The notes: generated by a model not told the origin, from the sequence alone. Positions 1 to 9,513 are shown, counted from the stretch's first letter. The stretch is 49,803 nucleotides of DNA from Lachnospiraceae bacterium (GCA_024403435.1 JAKSRV010000004.1:1-49803); one strand, 5' to 3'. Made by a program: numbers and translations.

Positions 1-166
1 CCATTGTAACCTTGTCTCCGGGAAGAATTCTAATGAAATTCTGACGGAGCTTACCACTGATTGTTGCAAGAACCTGATGACCATTCTCAAGTTCAACCTT
101 GAACATGGTATTAGGAAGTTTCTCTACAACAGTTCCTTCAATTTCGATAACATCACTTTTTGACAT
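1..166 (-). CDS. infA: Translation initiation factor IF-1 (3' end outside window)
   Basis: Reads [20 protein letters not shown] onward, about 55 of the usual 72 residues before the window edge. IF-1 is a single OB-fold protein that binds the A site of the 30S subunit during initiation. The ATG at 166 sits behind GGAGAAGTGA on the minus strand, a good ribosome site. It lies 18 nt after map, the usual end of the spc cluster in Firmicutes. The gene is cut by the window, not broken. Confidence 0.95.
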   Translation of the reverse strand, partial: MSKSDVIEIEGTVVEKLPNTMFKVELENGHQVLATISGKLRQNFIRILPGDKVTM

Positions 167-184
167 TTTTTCACTTCTCCCTGA

Positions 185-943
185 TTATCTCTGTCCCAAT
201 GTAAGGACTTCAGGCTCTCCTTCTGTAATTAAAATAGTATTTTCATAGTGTGCAGCCCAAGATCCGTCGGCAGTTACTACCGTCCAGTCATCATCGAGCC
301 ATTCCACCTCATCGGTTCCGATTGCAACCATGGGCTCAATTGCAAGGGTCATACCCTTTTTAAGAGCAGGTCCTTTTTTGCTTACCGCATAGTTGGGAAT
401 CTGAGGTTCTTCATGTAAATGTGTTCCTATGCCGTGTCCGCACAAATCTCTGACAATTCCGTCATAGCCGTTGCCCATCAAGCTGCAGGCAATTGCATTT
501 GAGATATCATGCAGATATCCTCCGGCCTTGGCCATCTTTATTCCGTCAAAGAAGCTCTGCTTAGTCGCCTCAATCAGTGCCAGAGCCTCAGGCGATGCCT
601 GACCCACAGGATAGGTTCTTGCTGCATCCGAATGATAACCCTTATATATAAGGCCGCAATCCAGACTCACAATATCGCCTTCTTTGAGGATACGCTCAGC
701 CTTTGGAATTCCGTGAACCACCTCATCATTTACCGAAACGCACACACTGGCCGGATATCCTTGATAGTTCTTGAAGTTAGGTATTCCACCCACCTTTGCT
801 ATCATAGACTCACCAAATCTGTCAATATCAAGAGTTGATATTCCGGGTTTGATGATCTCCGCCATCTCATCATGCACTATAGAAAGAAGTCTGCAAGACT
901 CTCTCATCAGTGCAATTTCGTCTTCTGTCTTTATGGTAATCAT
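185..943 (-). CDS. map: Methionine aminopeptidase type I
   Basis: Removes the initiator methionine from nascent proteins in the cytosol. The 252-residue protein has the pita-bread fold pattern: the substrate-site His in VVHGIP (about 78), metal ligands Asp in SLDCG and HSDAA, His in GHGIGTHLH, Glu in AIEPM and Glu in HYENT. A longer frame opens at 976 but would overlap adk by 29 nt, whereas the ATG at 943 lies 4 nt after the adk stop and matches the family start, so I prefer it. There is no clear Shine-Dalgarno at 943, which suggests coupling to adk termination. No N-terminal zinc/SH3 extension, as expected for bacterial type I. Confidence 0.96.
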   Translation of the reverse strand: MITIKTEDEIALMRESCRLLSIVHDEMAEIIKPGISTLDIDRFGESMIAKVGGIPNFKNYQGYPASVCVSVNDEVVHGIPKAERILKEGDIVSLDCGLIYKGYHSDAARTYPVGQASPEALALIEATKQSFFDGIKMAKAGGYLHDISNAIACSLMGNGYDGIVRDLCGHGIGTHLHEEPQIPNYAVSKKGPALKKGMTLAIEPMVAIGTDEVEWLDDDWTVVTADGSWAAHYENTILITEGEPEVLTLGQR

Positions 944-947
944 TTTA

Positions 948-1589
948 TTAGCCCAGAATTGCACAGATAGCTGCAAATACGTCCTTCATATCTACAGTAC
1001 CGTCAACAGTCTTGAGTACACCCTTCTCGGTATAGAAATCGATAAGGGGCTGGGTCTGGTCATGATAAACCTTAAGTCTGTTAAGAACAGTCTCGGGCTT
1101 ATCGTCGTCTCTGAGTACAAGTTCGCTACCACATGTATCGCAGATACCCTCAGTCTTGGGGGGGATATGCTCAATATGATATGTAGCGCCGCACTTAAGA
1201 CATGCACGTCTTCCTGACATTCTCTTTACAATGTTCTCATCGGGAACATCTACATTTACAGCATAGTCGATAGCATCGCCAAGCTTTGTAAGTGCCTCAT
1301 CAAGAACATTTGCCTGAGGAATAGTACGAGGGAATCCGTCAAGAACATATCCGTTAGCACAATCAGCCTGTGCTACTCTGTCGAGGAGAATCTTAACAGT
1401 AAGCTCATCGGGAACAAGAAGTCCCTGATCCATATACTGCTTTGCTTCCTTACCAAGATCGGTTCCGTTCTTAATGTTTGCACGGAAAATGTCTCCGGTA
1501 GATACGTGAGGAATTCCGTACTTATCAGCAATCATCTTTGCCTGAGTGCCTTTTCCTGCGCCGGGAGCGCCCAACATGATAATCTTCAT
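948..1589 (-). CDS. adk: Adenylate kinase, zinc-lid type
   Basis: Catalyses AMP + ATP to 2 ADP. The 213-residue protein has the P-loop GAPGAGKGT near the N-terminus, the GFPRT motif (about 85) and a long LID carrying two CxxC pairs (CLKCG and CDTCG), the structural zinc site usual in Gram-positive enzymes. The frame is open to 1613, but the ATG at 1589 follows AAAGGAG at proper spacing and gives the standard MKIIMLG start. Placed between secY and map as in most Firmicutes. Confidence 0.97.
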   Translation of the reverse strand: MKIIMLGAPGAGKGTQAKMIADKYGIPHVSTGDIFRANIKNGTDLGKEAKQYMDQGLLVPDELTVKILLDRVAQADCANGYVLDGFPRTIPQANVLDEALTKLGDAIDYAVNVDVPDENIVKRMSGRRACLKCGATYHIEHIPPKTEGICDTCGSELVLRDDDKPETVLNRLKVYHDQTQPLIDFYTEKGVLKTVDGTVDMKDVFAAICAILG

Positions 1590-1626
1590 ATGTGTTTCTC
1601 CTTTATTCTTCATTAATAACTACGAG

Positions 1627-1658
1627 AAGCCACGCAGCAGTTTAGTGCCACGTGGCTT
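1627..1658 (-). other. Stem-loop in secY-adk spacer
   Basis: A perfect 8-bp inverted repeat (1627-1634 with 1651-1658, AAGCCACG/CGTGGCTT) with a 16-nt loop that can form a further 3-bp pair. It lies in the 82-nt space between the secY stop and the adk start. On the minus transcript it is not followed by a U run; on plus it is followed by TTTTGT. It may be a processing or partial attenuation site separating secY from adk-map-infA. Function is inference. Confidence 0.4.
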
Positions 1659-1671
1659 TTGTATTTGAAAA

Positions 1672-3015
1672 TTAGTTCTCTAAAAATCCCTTGTAATTAC
1701 GTACAAGCATCATTGACTCTACCTGCTTAATTGTCTCAATAGTTACACTAACTACGATTATCAGGCTGGTACCGGTTGTAGCAACGCTTACATTAAATAC
1801 TCCACTAAATACATAGGGAAGTGTGCAAACGATGATAAGACCAACAGCACCGATAAATACGATATAATTAAGTACCTTATTCAGGTAATCACTGGTAGGC
1901 TTGCCGGGACGAATACCGGGAATGAATCCACCCTGTCTCTTCAAATTATCTGCAACCATAATAGGATTGAAGGTAATTGATGTATAGAAGTAAGCAAAGA
2001 AGATTACAAGTGCGATATACACTAACAAACCAACTGAATACTTAAGCTCTGAAATAGGCTTAAATACACACCAGTTGCCGCTGTTCATATATCTTGATAT
2101 TTCTGCCCAAACTCCTGTAGCGCCCTTACCATTAGTTACAAAAGAAGTAATAATGATAGGCAACTGAAGCAGTGACTGTGCAAAGATGATAGGAATAACA
2201 CCTGAGGTGTTAACCTTAAGAGGAATGCTTGATGAAGCTGCGCCCATCTGTCTGCGTCCTCTTACATTCTTTGAGTACTGAACAGGAATATTACGTACTG
2301 CATCATTCAAGATGATTACAAGGATAACCATTCCGATGAAAATAGCAATGATGATTAAAATAATCAGAATTGCTGTAGCCGGACCGTTATCAAATCTCGG
2401 AGCAACCTTTGTATCGTACAAAGTCTTAAGATCTTCAGGAATTCTCGAGATAATATTGATAGTAAGTACTATTGAAATACCGTTACCAATACCATGTTCT
2501 GTAATCTGTTCACCAACCCACATAAGGAATGCAGAACCTGCAGTAAGTGCTACGATGCAGATTGCATATGAATACCACTGCTTACCGATAACTCTGTTAG
2601 AAGCAAAGCTGATAGCCATTGCTGTTGACTGCAATAATGCAAGTCCTACAGTAAGATATCTGGTAATAGTAGTAAGCTTCTTTCTTCCGTCTTCACCATC
2701 ACGCTGAAGCTCTTCGAGCTTAGGAATTGCAATAGTGAGCAACTGGATGATAATTGATGAAGTAATGTAAGGGTTAATGTTCAATGCAAAGATGGACATT
2801 GTTGTGAATGAACCACCTGTTATTGCATCGAAAAAGTCGAATGCGCCACCACCTGCATTTACGAGCGGATCAAGATATTTCGCAAGCGCTGCACTATCAA
2901 TACCCGGCACAGGAAGCTGTGATCCGATACGGATCACAACTAACATAGCCAACGTAAATAATAACTTAACTCGGATTTCTTTTACCTTAAATGCGTTCTT
3001 AAGTGTAGTGAACAT
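1672..3015 (-). CDS. secY: Preprotein translocase subunit SecY
   Basis: Channel-forming subunit of the SecYEG translocon. 447 residues, the full family length, with ten hydrophobic segments starting at KLLFTLAMLVVIRIGSQLPVPG and the plug/NPYIT region (about 80-90) characteristic of SecY. The C-terminal loop GIRPGKPTSDYL (about 375) is the conserved SecA/ribosome-contact loop. Its ATG overlaps the rplO stop by one base (TAATG) and the ribosome site GAGGTGATC lies inside the end of rplO, so it is translationally coupled. Confidence 0.98.
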   Translation of the reverse strand: MFTTLKNAFKVKEIRVKLLFTLAMLVVIRIGSQLPVPGIDSAALAKYLDPLVNAGGGAFDFFDAITGGSFTTMSIFALNINPYITSSIIIQLLTIAIPKLEELQRDGEDGRKKLTTITRYLTVGLALLQSTAMAISFASNRVIGKQWYSYAICIVALTAGSAFLMWVGEQITEHGIGNGISIVLTINIISRIPEDLKTLYDTKVAPRFDNGPATAILIILIIIAIFIGMVILVIILNDAVRNIPVQYSKNVRGRRQMGAASSSIPLKVNTSGVIPIIFAQSLLQLPIIITSFVTNGKGATGVWAEISRYMNSGNWCVFKPISELKYSVGLLVYIALVIFFAYFYTSITFNPIMVADNLKRQGGFIPGIRPGKPTSDYLNKVLNYIVFIGAVGLIIVCTLPYVFSGVFNVSVATTGTSLIIVVSVTIETIKQVESMMLVRNYKGFLEN

Positions 3016-3455
3016 TAGATCACCTCAGCACTTCCGCCAGCAGCTTCGATCTTAGCTTTTGCAGACTCTGAGAATGCATTTGCCTTAACATCGAGCTTCT
3101 TGGTCAATTCTCCATTTCCAAGGATCTTTACTCCATCTCTGGGATTCTTAATAACGCCTGCTTCAATAAGAGCTGCAACATCAACAGTTGCACCTGCCTC
3201 GAAACGCTCAAGATCGCTCAAATTAATTGCAACGATGTTAAGAGTGTTACGATTCTTGAAGCCCCTCTTGGGAAGACGTCTGTACAAAGGCATCTGACCA
3301 CCTTCAAATCCGGGTCTGGGTGCGCCTGAACGAGCCTTCTGGCCCTTGTGACCCTTACCAGCGGTCTTGCCGTTACCTGAGCCGTGTCCACGGCCTCTTC
3401 TAAAATTATCGCTCTGCTTTGAACCATCAGCAGGTCTTAAGTTGGATAATTCCAT
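3015..3455 (-). CDS. rplO: 50S ribosomal protein L15
   Basis: 146 residues with the glycine/arginine-rich N-terminal extension ([19 protein letters not shown]) that threads into 23S rRNA, and the [18 protein letters not shown] signature. The open frame extends 10 codons further upstream, but the ATG at 3455 follows AGGAGGTTTCTCACC and matches the family start. Stop overlaps the secY start. Standard position after rpmD. Confidence 0.97.
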   Translation of the reverse strand: MELSNLRPADGSKQSDNFRRGRGHGSGNGKTAGKGHKGQKARSGAPRPGFEGGQMPLYRRLPKRGFKNRNTLNIVAINLSDLERFEAGATVDVAALIEAGVIKNPRDGVKILGNGELTKKLDVKANAFSESAKAKIEAAGGSAEVI

Positions 3456-3471
3456 GGTGAGAAACCTCCTA

Positions 3472-3657
3472 TTATACTTCTTCAACCTTTACCAAGTGAT
3501 TGATCAGACGAATCTGACCCTTTGTCGCATCATTGTCAGGAAGGACAACGCTCTGTCCGATCTTGCGGAGACCCATAGACTTTGCAATTGCAACATTCTT
3601 GGGAACCTGTGCAATAAGGGACTTGCTAAGAGTAACCTTTAACTTCTTGTCTGCCAT
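3472..3657 (-). CDS. rpmD: 50S ribosomal protein L30
   Basis: 61 residues, full length for bacterial L30 (ferredoxin-like fold at the large subunit surface). Motif [20 protein letters not shown] is the L30 signature. Located between rpsE and rplO as in other Firmicutes, with 14-16 nt spacers. Confidence 0.96.
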   Translation of the reverse strand: MADKKLKVTLSKSLIAQVPKNVAIAKSMGLRKIGQSVVLPDNDATKGQIRLINHLVKVEEV

Positions 3658-3671
3658 TGTTTTACTCCTCC

Positions 3672-4181
3672 TTATGCCTGAACTTCTGCTACAGCCTTGC
3701 CACGCTTCTTAGCTACCTCTTCAGGGCGCTTAAGCTCTGAAAGGCCGGTAAGAGTTGCAAGAACTACGTTCTGCTTGTTGTTTGAACCAAGTGACTTGGT
3801 ACGGATATTCTTGATACCAGCAAGCTCACATACGATACGAGCGGGACCACCTGCGATGATACCGGTACCTTCGGGAGCTCTCTTGAGCAGTACGTTTGAG
3901 GAACCATACTGTCCAATATAATCATGTGTAATAGAATTGTTCTCATCAAGTGCAATTTCGATGATATGCTTCATAGCATCTTCCTTGCCCTTACGGATAG
4001 CTTCAGGAACTTCCTTAGCCTTTCCAAGACCTACACCTACATGGCCGTTGCCATCACCTACTACTACAAGTGCGGTAAAACGTGAGTTTGAACCACCCTT
4101 TACAACCTTGGTAACGCGCTTAATGGTAACAACCTTATCTTCTAATTCTAACTGGCTTGCATCTACGATTGTACGCTTCAT
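3672..4181 (-). CDS. rpsE: 30S ribosomal protein S5
   Basis: 169 residues. Double-stranded-RNA-binding-like N-terminal half ([19 protein letters not shown], about 11-30) followed by the S5 C-terminal domain with [20 protein letters not shown]5 helps form the decoding centre and mRNA entry. ATG at 4181 with a purine-rich AGGAAGAGGAAA upstream. 18 nt after rplR. Confidence 0.97.
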   Translation of the reverse strand: MKRTIVDASQLELEDKVVTIKRVTKVVKGGSNSRFTALVVVGDGNGHVGVGLGKAKEVPEAIRKGKEDAMKHIIEIALDENNSITHDYIGQYGSSNVLLKRAPEGTGIIAGGPARIVCELAGIKNIRTKSLGSNNKQNVVLATLTGLSELKRPEEVAKKRGKAVAEVQA

Positions 4182-4199
4182 GTGTTTCCTCTTCCTTTC

Positions 4200-4568
4200 C
4201 TAGAATTCAAGGCCAGCTTCTCTGGCTGCATCAGCTAATGCTGCGATCTTACCCTGATAGATAAATCCGCCTCTATCGAAGACAACCTCTTTGATTCCCT
4301 TCTCAATTGCACGCTTAGCAATAACGGTGCCTACATATGCTGCTGCTTCAACATTATTTGTCTTATCCAGTTCAGCCTTGATTTCCTTTTCCATAGTGGA
4401 AGCGGATACAAGTGTCTTACCTTCAACATCATCGATAATCTGAGCATACATATGATTGTTGCTTCTGAATACTGCGAGACGAGGTCTTGCAGCAGTACCA
4501 CTGAAGCGGTTACGAATTCTGTTGTGCTTCTTAACACGAATTTCTACTCTTGATTCTTTACTAACCAT
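4200..4568 (-). CDS. rplR: 50S ribosomal protein L18
   Basis: 122 residues, full length. L18 binds 5S rRNA in the central protuberance. Basic N-terminus ([21 protein letters not shown]), the [17 protein letters not shown] segment and the C-terminal [26 protein letters not shown] pattern are all typical. AAGGAG ribosome site ahead of the ATG at 4568. Confidence 0.97.
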   Translation of the reverse strand: MVSKESRVEIRVKKHNRIRNRFSGTAARPRLAVFRSNNHMYAQIIDDVEGKTLVSASTMEKEIKAELDKTNNVEAAAYVGTVIAKRAIEKGIKEVVFDRGGFIYQGKIAALADAAREAGLEF

Positions 4569-4587
4569 TTCATACTCTCCTTATCGA

Positions 4588-5130
4588 TTACTTCTTACCT
4601 GTCTTACCAACCTTGCGGCGGATGGTCTCGTCAGCATACTTAATACCCTTACCCTTATAAGGTTCAGGAGCACGCTTAGATCTGATTTCGGCAGCGAACT
4701 GTCCAACCTTCTCTTTATCGATACCCTTGACAATGATAATATTCTGACCGTCTACTGCGGTCTCGATGCCTTCAGGATCCTCCATCTCAACGGGATGAGA
4801 GTAACCAAGGTTAAGTGTAAGCTTCTTACCCTGCTTTGCAGCACGATAACCAACACCGTTTACCTCAAGCTTCTTCTCGTAGCCGGTGGTAACACCTACT
4901 ACCATGTTGTTGATAAGAGTTCTGGTAAGGCCATGAAGAGACTTACTTCTCTTAAGGTCGTTGGGTCTGGTTACGATAACTTCAGCACCCTCTACCTTGA
5001 TCTCCATATCTTCTGCGAATACTCTCTCGAGAGTACCCTTAGGTCCCTTAACGGTAACCTTGTTGTTCTCTGCTACTTCTACAGTTACACCTGCAGGGAT
5101 AGCAACGGGCAATTTACCAATTCTGGACAT
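4588..5130 (-). CDS. rplF: 50S ribosomal protein L6
   Basis: 180 residues with two tandem L6 domains and the C-terminal signature ([14 protein letters not shown]). L6 lies near the GTPase-associated region. The ATG at 5130 follows AAGGAGGAAAAAAGGC. Unlike its neighbours it is separated from the preceding gene (rpsH) by 184 nt, which hold a hairpin and a consensus-like promoter, so rplF onward may be transcribed independently of the upstream ribosomal genes. Confidence 0.97.
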   Translation of the reverse strand: MSRIGKLPVAIPAGVTVEVAENNKVTVKGPKGTLERVFAEDMEIKVEGAEVIVTRPNDLKRSKSLHGLTRTLINNMVVGVTTGYEKKLEVNGVGYRAAKQGKKLTLNLGYSHPVEMEDPEGIETAVDGQNIIIVKGIDKEKVGQFAAEIRSKRAPEPYKGKGIKYADETIRRKVGKTGKK

Positions 5131-5226
5131 GCCTTTTTTCCTCCTTAAATGTTTTCAGGATAAATAATTTTGCCACAATCCGGTGAAGAATCGTCTCCCC
5201 CATCAACTTGCGACTGCAACCTATTA

Positions 5227-5256
5227 ATAATACTTCAAAATATATAATAATGTCAA
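5227..5256 (-). promoter_or_regulatory. Internal promoter before rplF
   Basis: On the minus strand: -35 TTGACA (5251-5256), 18-bp spacer, -10 TATTAT (5227-5232). This sigma-A-like match lies in an AT-rich spacer between rpsH and rplF and would give a leader of about 90 nt to the rplF ATG. The -35 overlaps the 3' arm of the adjacent hairpin. Not experimentally shown. Confidence 0.55.
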
Positions 5257-5291
5257 ATCCGTTAGTCAAAATTATTTTGACCACGGATTTG
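5254..5291 (-). terminator. Hairpin after rpsH (attenuator/terminator candidate)
   Basis: Inverted repeat of 9 bp (5254-5262 with 5283-5291) continued by 6 bp (5265-5270 with 5276-5281) and a 5-nt loop. On the minus transcript it starts about 23 nt after the rpsH stop and is followed by an AU-rich, U-containing stretch rather than a clean U run. It may partially terminate or protect the upstream rpsJ-rpsH message. Confidence 0.5.
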
Positions 5292-5314
5292 TCATCATCA
5301 CATTTTGAAATTTA

Positions 5315-5716
5315 TTACCATACGAATGCGAGAACTTCGCCGCCGACATTAAGCTCACGAGCCTTCTTGTCGGTGATGATGCCCTGGTTGGTAGAAACGA
5401 TTGCAACACCGAGACCACCGAGAACCTTAGGCATATCGTCCTTGCCTGCGTATACACGAAGACCGGGCTTAGAAATTCTCTTGATGCCTGAGATTACTCT
5501 CTCAGACTTATTTGCATTGTACTTAAGGGTGATGTGGATGTTCTTGAAAGAACCAGCATCAACGAGATCATACTTCTCTACATATCCTTCATCAACAAGG
5601 ATATCAGCGATAGCAAGCTTCATCTTGGAGCTGGGAACATCTACAGTATCATGTTTTGCAGTGTTAGCATTACGAATTCTTGTAAGCATATCTGCAATAG
5701 GATCGCTCATAGTCAT
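5315..5716 (-). CDS. rpsH: 30S ribosomal protein S8
   Basis: 133 residues. Primary 16S-binding protein; motif [15 protein letters not shown] at the N-terminus and the C-terminal [20 protein letters not shown] are diagnostic. Start chosen at the ATG at 5716 (AGGAGG nine bases upstream); a second ATG at 5710 would give the shorter MSDP start but with 15-nt spacing. In E. coli S8 represses the spc operon; no equivalent site is obvious here, but the following spacer is unusually structured. Confidence 0.96.
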   Translation of the reverse strand: MTMSDPIADMLTRIRNANTAKHDTVDVPSSKMKLAIADILVDEGYVEKYDLVDAGSFKNIHITLKYNANKSERVISGIKRISKPGLRVYAGKDDMPKVLGGLGVAIVSTNQGIITDKKARELNVGGEVLAFVW

Positions 5717-5730
5717 TTTGTTCTTCCTCC

Positions 5731-5916
5731 TTACCAACTTGCCTTCTTAACTCCGGGAATCTCGCCCTTGTAAGCGAGCTCACGGAAACATACTCTGCAG
5801 ATGCCATACTTCTTCAGTACTGAATGAGGACGGCCGCAAAGCTTGCAACGTGTGTATGCCTGAGTAGAGAACTTAGGCTTGCGCTGCTGTTTAATTTTCA
5901 TGGATGTCTTAGCCAT
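5731..5916 (-). CDS. rpsZ: 30S ribosomal protein S14, zinc-binding type
   Basis: 61 residues, the short C+ form of S14 with CKLCGRPH and CRVCF (two CxxC pairs) binding zinc. Complete, with GVKKASW as the standard C-terminus. Zinc-type S14 in the spc cluster is usual for Firmicutes. Zinc-limited cells often have a second zinc-free copy; none is in this window. Confidence 0.97.
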   Translation of the reverse strand: MAKTSMKIKQQRKPKFSTQAYTRCKLCGRPHSVLKKYGICRVCFRELAYKGEIPGVKKASW

Positions 5917-5933
5917 TTAACGTATCCTCCTAA

Positions 5934-6473
5934 TTACTTAGCGAACGGCATGTTGAAGAGTCTGAGAAGCTCACGAGCTTCCTCATCAGTCTTAGCCGTG
6001 GTAACAAAGATGATGTCCATACCTCTGGTCTTGTCGATCTTATCGAACTCGATCTCAGGGAAAATGAACTGCTCCTTGATGCCCAGAGCGTAGTTGCCTC
6101 TGCCATCAAATGCATTAGCGTTTACACCTCTGAAGTCACGTACACGGGGAAGTGCAAGGTTCACAAGACGATCAAGGAACTCATACATCTTCTCTCCGCG
6201 GAGAGTGGTCTTACATCCAATATTCTGACCCTCACGGATCTTAAAGTTTGCTACTGAATTCTTAGCCTTGGTAAGAACTACCTTCTGTCCGGTAATAGCT
6301 TCCATATCAGCTACTGCGTTCTCAAGAACCTTCGGGTTATCCTTAGCTTCGCCAACACCCATATTAAGAACGATCTTATCAAGCTTGGGAACCTGCATAA
6401 CGTTTGTGTAACCAAACTTTTTGGTCATTGCAGCAACGATCTCGTCGTTGTATAAATCTTTTAATCTGCTCAA
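5934..6473 (-). CDS. rplE: 50S ribosomal protein L5 (TTG start)
   Basis: 179 residues; binds 5S rRNA and contacts S13. [16 protein letters not shown] start, [11 protein letters not shown] motif and the C-terminal [19 protein letters not shown] are standard. The start codon is TTG (minus strand, 6473-6471), seven bases after AAGGAG; no ATG at a suitable place exists upstream. A TTG start may set a lower initiation rate than in adjacent genes. Confidence 0.96.
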   Translation of the reverse strand: MSRLKDLYNDEIVAAMTKKFGYTNVMQVPKLDKIVLNMGVGEAKDNPKVLENAVADMEAITGQKVVLTKAKNSVANFKIREGQNIGCKTTLRGEKMYEFLDRLVNLALPRVRDFRGVNANAFDGRGNYALGIKEQFIFPEIEFDKIDKTRGMDIIFVTTAKTDEEARELLRLFNMPFAK

Positions 6474-6490
6474 CGTTTTTCTCCTTCCAA

Positions 6491-6796
6491 TTAATCGATA
6501 ACTTCGCCGGTCTTCTTAGCAACACGAACCTTCTTGCCGTCTTCAATCTTGAAGCCAACGCGGGTCTTCTGTCCCTTAACAACCAGCATTACATTTGAAG
6601 CATCAATAGGAGCTTCCTTCTCAACGATGCCACCATTAGGATTAGCCTGAGAAGGCTTAGCATGCTTGGTTACCATGTTAAGGCCTTCAACAACAACCTT
6701 ACCATTCTTAGGATCTACAGACTTAACCTTGCCTTCTGATCCCTTATCCTTACCTGCGATAATCTGTACGGTATCGCCCTTCTTAATCTTCTGCAT
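6491..6796 (-). CDS. rplX: 50S ribosomal protein L24
   Basis: 101 residues with the N-terminal KOW motif ([20 protein letters not shown], about 5-24), which starts 23S rRNA assembly. Full length. ATG at 6796 with AAGGAGGTGCCC upstream. 12 nt after rplN. Confidence 0.97.
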   Translation of the reverse strand: MQKIKKGDTVQIIAGKDKGSEGKVKSVDPKNGKVVVEGLNMVTKHAKPSQANPNGGIVEKEAPIDASNVMLVVKGQKTRVGFKIEDGKKVRVAKKTGEVID

Positions 6797-6808
6797 TAGG
6801 GCACCTCC

Positions 6809-7177
6809 TTACAATACTTCCGGAGCAAGTGATACAATCTTCATGAACTGCTTGTCACGAAGCTCTCTTGCAACGGGTCCAAAAATACGAGTTCCTTTAG
6901 GGGTCTTATCCTCCTTGATGATAACTGCAGCGTTCTCATCAAACTTGATATAAGAACCATCCTTGCGGCGAGCGCCTTTAACGCTACGAACCACAACAGC
7001 CTTAACAACATCGCCCTTCTTGACAACACCGCCGGGTGTTGCATCTTTTACGGAAGCAACGATGATATCGCCAATCTGCGCATATCTTCTGGTTGAGCCG
7101 CCCATAACGCGGATGCAAAGGAGCTCCTTAGCACCGGTGTTATCAGCAACCTTCAGTCTAGTTTCCTGCTGAACCAT
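6809..7177 (-). CDS. rplN: 50S ribosomal protein L14
   Basis: 122 residues, exact family length. [24 protein letters not shown] start and the [15 protein letters not shown] segment are the L14 signature. The frame is open nine codons further upstream, but the ATG at 7177 follows AAAGGAGGAAATA and matches all homologues known to me. L14 contributes to an intersubunit bridge. Confidence 0.97.
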   Translation of the reverse strand: MVQQETRLKVADNTGAKELLCIRVMGGSTRRYAQIGDIIVASVKDATPGGVVKKGDVVKAVVVRSVKGARRKDGSYIKFDENAAVIIKEDKTPKGTRIFGPVARELRDKQFMKIVSLAPEVL

Positions 7178-7212
7178 TATTTCCTCCTTTGTGCCGAATT
7201 GCACATACTAAC

Positions 7213-7467
7213 TTATTTTGCTCTCTCTACGATTTCAACCAGTCTGAATCTCTTATCCTTTGAAAGAGGTCTGGTTTCCATAACCTTTACGGTATCGCCG
7301 ATCTTGCACTCGTTGTTCTCGTCATGTGCCTTCAGCTTATAGGTGCGCTTTACAACCTTGCCATACAGAGGATGCTTTACGTGCTCTTCGATTGCAACAA
7401 CGATTGTCTTGTCCATCTTGTCACTGGTAACCTTACCAGTACGAGTTTTTCTTAAATTTCTTTCCAC
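7213..7467 (-). CDS. rpsQ: 30S ribosomal protein S17 (GTG start)
   Basis: 84 residues, OB-fold primary 16S binder. Motif [17 protein letters not shown] and [19 protein letters not shown] are typical. Starts with GTG at 7467, nine bases after AGGAGG. Full length and intact. Confidence 0.96.
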   Translation of the reverse strand: MERNLRKTRTGKVTSDKMDKTIVVAIEEHVKHPLYGKVVKRTYKLKAHDENNECKIGDTVKVMETRPLSKDKRFRLVEIVERAK

Positions 7468-7481
7468 GGCTTTAATCCTCC

Positions 7482-7685
7482 TTAAGCTCTTGACTTCTCA
7501 GTGATTACAGTCTGAATTCTGGCAATGTTCTTTCTAACTTCCTTAATTCTAGCTGTATTATCGAGCTGGTTGGTCGCATTCTGGAATCTCAAGTTGAAGA
7601 GCTCTTTCTTAGCCGCAACAAGTTCATTCTGAAGTTCTTCAGCTGACTTAGTCTTCAGTTCTTCGATATACTTATTAGATTTCAT
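7482..7685 (-). CDS. rpmC: 50S ribosomal protein L29
   Basis: 67-residue two-helix protein at the polypeptide exit, near the signal recognition particle and trigger factor docking site. [27 protein letters not shown] and the C-terminal [13 protein letters not shown] are diagnostic. Its ATG overlaps the rplP stop by one base (TAATG), so it is translationally coupled. Confidence 0.96.
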   Translation of the reverse strand: MKSNKYIEELKTKSAEELQNELVAAKKELFNLRFQNATNQLDNTARIKEVRKNIARIQTVITEKSRA

Positions 7686-8113
7686 TAGTTTGCACCGCCT
7701 TCCAAATCTTCCTTAGAAACGATCTTGCACTTGCAAGGAAGCTTGTGCATAGCAAGACGAAGTGCTTCTCTTGCCTGCTCCTCAGGAACTCCACCGATCT
7801 CGAAAAGTACGCGACCGGGCTTAACAACTGCTACCCAATACTCAAGTGAGCCTTTTCCTGAACCCATTCGAGTTTCAGCAGGCTTTGCTGTAACGGGCTT
7901 ATCAGGGAAAATCTTAATCCAAACTTTACCAACACGCTTGGTGTAACGGGTAAGAGCGATACGAGCTGCCTCGATCTGATTTGACTTGATCCAGCAAGGC
8001 TCAGTTGCTACAAGACCATACTCACCATAAGCAATGGTATTTCCGCGAAGTGCTTTTCCGGCCATAGTGCCACGGAACTGCTTACGACGCTTAACTCTCT
8101 TAGGCATTAACAT
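7685..8113 (-). CDS. rplP: 50S ribosomal protein L16
   Basis: 142 residues; binds at the A-site tRNA elbow region of 23S r[18 protein letters not shown] start, the [22 protein letters not shown]-like core and [15 protein letters not shown] are standard. The ATG overlaps the rpsC stop (TAATG), giving translational coupling. Confidence 0.97.
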   Translation of the reverse strand: MLMPKRVKRRKQFRGTMAGKALRGNTIAYGEYGLVATEPCWIKSNQIEAARIALTRYTKRVGKVWIKIFPDKPVTAKPAETRMGSGKGSLEYWVAVVKPGRVLFEIGGVPEEQAREALRLAMHKLPCKCKIVSKEDLEGGAN

Positions 8114-8778
8114 TATTTGTCGCTCCCTTCCGGCTTGTTGTTCTTAGTAGGAAGAACTTCGCCCTTGTAAATCCAAACCTTAACACCTACCTTACCGTAG
8201 GTTGTATCTGCCTCTGCAAAGCCGTAATCAATATCAGCTCTGAGAGTCTGAAGAGGAATAGTACCCTCACTGTAGAACTCTGTACGTGCGATATCAGCAC
8301 CGCCAAGACGTCCTGAGCAAGCTGCCTTGATACCAAGAGCGCCTGCCTTCATGGTTCTACCCATGCAAGACTTCATAGCACGTCTGAATGAAACACGGTT
8401 CTCAAGCTGCTGAGCAATGTTCTCAGCAACAAGCTGTGCATCGCGATCAGGTCTCTTGATTTCCTTGATATCTACGAGAACCTTCTTACCTGCGGTAAGC
8501 TTTGCGATCTCGTTCTTGGTTACTTCGATCTCTGTGCCACCCTTACCGATGATGAAGCCGGGCTTTGCAGTGTAGATGATAACCTTTACTCTGTCGGATG
8601 CTCTTTCAATCTCAATCTTAGAAACGCCGGCATTACCGAGCTTCTTCTTGAGAAACTTTCTGATCTTCTGATCCTCTACGAGGTAATCTGAGAATTCCTG
8701 GTCATTTGCATACCATCTGGAATCCCAATCCTTGATTACGCCAACTCTGAGGCCATGAGGATTAACTTTCTGTCCCAT
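8113..8778 (-). CDS. rpsC: 30S ribosomal protein S3
   Basis: 221 residues. N-terminal KH type 2 domain with [20 protein letters not shown] (GxxG loop, about 70-90) and the C-terminal S3 domain with [21 protein letters not shown]3 is part of the mRNA entry tunnel and its helicase activity. Complete. 20 nt after rplV. Confidence 0.97.
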   Translation of the reverse strand: MGQKVNPHGLRVGVIKDWDSRWYANDQEFSDYLVEDQKIRKFLKKKLGNAGVSKIEIERASDRVKVIIYTAKPGFIIGKGGTEIEVTKNEIAKLTAGKKVLVDIKEIKRPDRDAQLVAENIAQQLENRVSFRRAMKSCMGRTMKAGALGIKAACSGRLGGADIARTEFYSEGTIPLQTLRADIDYGFAEADTTYGKVGVKVWIYKGEVLPTKNNKPEGSDK

Positions 8779-8798
8779 AAATTTTTAAGCTCCTTTCC

Positions 8799-9188
8799 TT
8801 ACTTCTTCTCATCGAGCACGATAGTGATGTTGCTCATTCTCTTTTCGATTCTGTAAGCTCTGCCCTGTGCACGGGGTCTTACTCTCTTCATGATAGGACC
8901 CTGGTTAGCATAGCACTCTGCAATGTAGAGATTCTCGGGATTCATTCCGTTGTTGTTCTCTGCATTTGCAACAGCAGATGCAAGCAGCTTTTTGACAACG
9001 CTTGAAGCATATCTGGGATTGTACTCCAAAATAGCAGCAGCGGTAGTTACATCCTTACCTCTGATAGCATCAAGTACGAAGCAAGCCTTCTGTACTGATA
9101 CTCTAGCGTAAGACAACTTTGCTGAAGGACGGGTATCCTTCTGAGCATTTCTTTCTCTCTTGTATTGAGATCTATGTCCGTTAGCCAT
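8799..9188 (-). CDS. rplV: 50S ribosomal protein L22
   Basis: 129 residues; its beta-hairpin lines the exit tunnel (macrolide resistance mutations occur there in other species). ARVSVQKACFVLDAIRGKDV and the C-terminal PRAQGRAYRIEKRMSNITIV hairpin are diagnostic. A short basic N-terminal extension (MANGHRSQYKRERNAQKDTR) precedes the family core, as often seen in Lachnospiraceae. Confidence 0.97.
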   Translation of the reverse strand: MANGHRSQYKRERNAQKDTRPSAKLSYARVSVQKACFVLDAIRGKDVTTAAAILEYNPRYASSVVKKLLASAVANAENNNGMNPENLYIAECYANQGPIMKRVRPRAQGRAYRIEKRMSNITIVLDEKK

Positions 9189-9216
9189 AGATTTACACTC
9201 CTTTCAACTGATGAAC

Positions 9217-9498
9217 TTACCTAACCTTAGACTTCTTCTCGTCCTTGCCGTGTCCTCTGTAGGTTCTGGTTGCTACAAACTCACCCAACTTGTGTCCTAC
9301 CATATCTTCGGTAACATATACAGGAACGTGCTTACGTCCATCATGTACTGCGATGGTGAGTCCAACGAAGGAAGGGAAAATTGTGGATCTACGAGACCAA
9401 GTCTTGATTACAGACTTCTGTCCTGATGCGTTCATTGCATCAACCTTCTTAAGCAGTTCAGCGTCTGCGAAAGGTCCTTTTTTAAGTGATCTAGCCAT
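9217..9498 (-). CDS. rpsS: 30S ribosomal protein S19
   Basis: 93 residues, full length. [20 protein letters not shown] start and [22 protein letters not shown] end are the S19 pattern; S19 with S13 sits in the 30S head near the A site. AGGAGG ribosome site before the ATG at 9498. Confidence 0.97.
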   Translation of the reverse strand: MARSLKKGPFADAELLKKVDAMNASGQKSVIKTWSRRSTIFPSFVGLTIAVHDGRKHVPVYVTEDMVGHKLGEFVATRTYRGHGKDEKKSKVR

Positions 9499-9513
9499 TT
9501 TTGTTCCTCCTGA

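Noticed and set aside
4456-5148. A 230-codon open frame on plus, antisense to rplR and rplF
   Set aside because: It is the complement of two certain ribosomal genes, has no ribosome site or family, and spans their gap only by chance.
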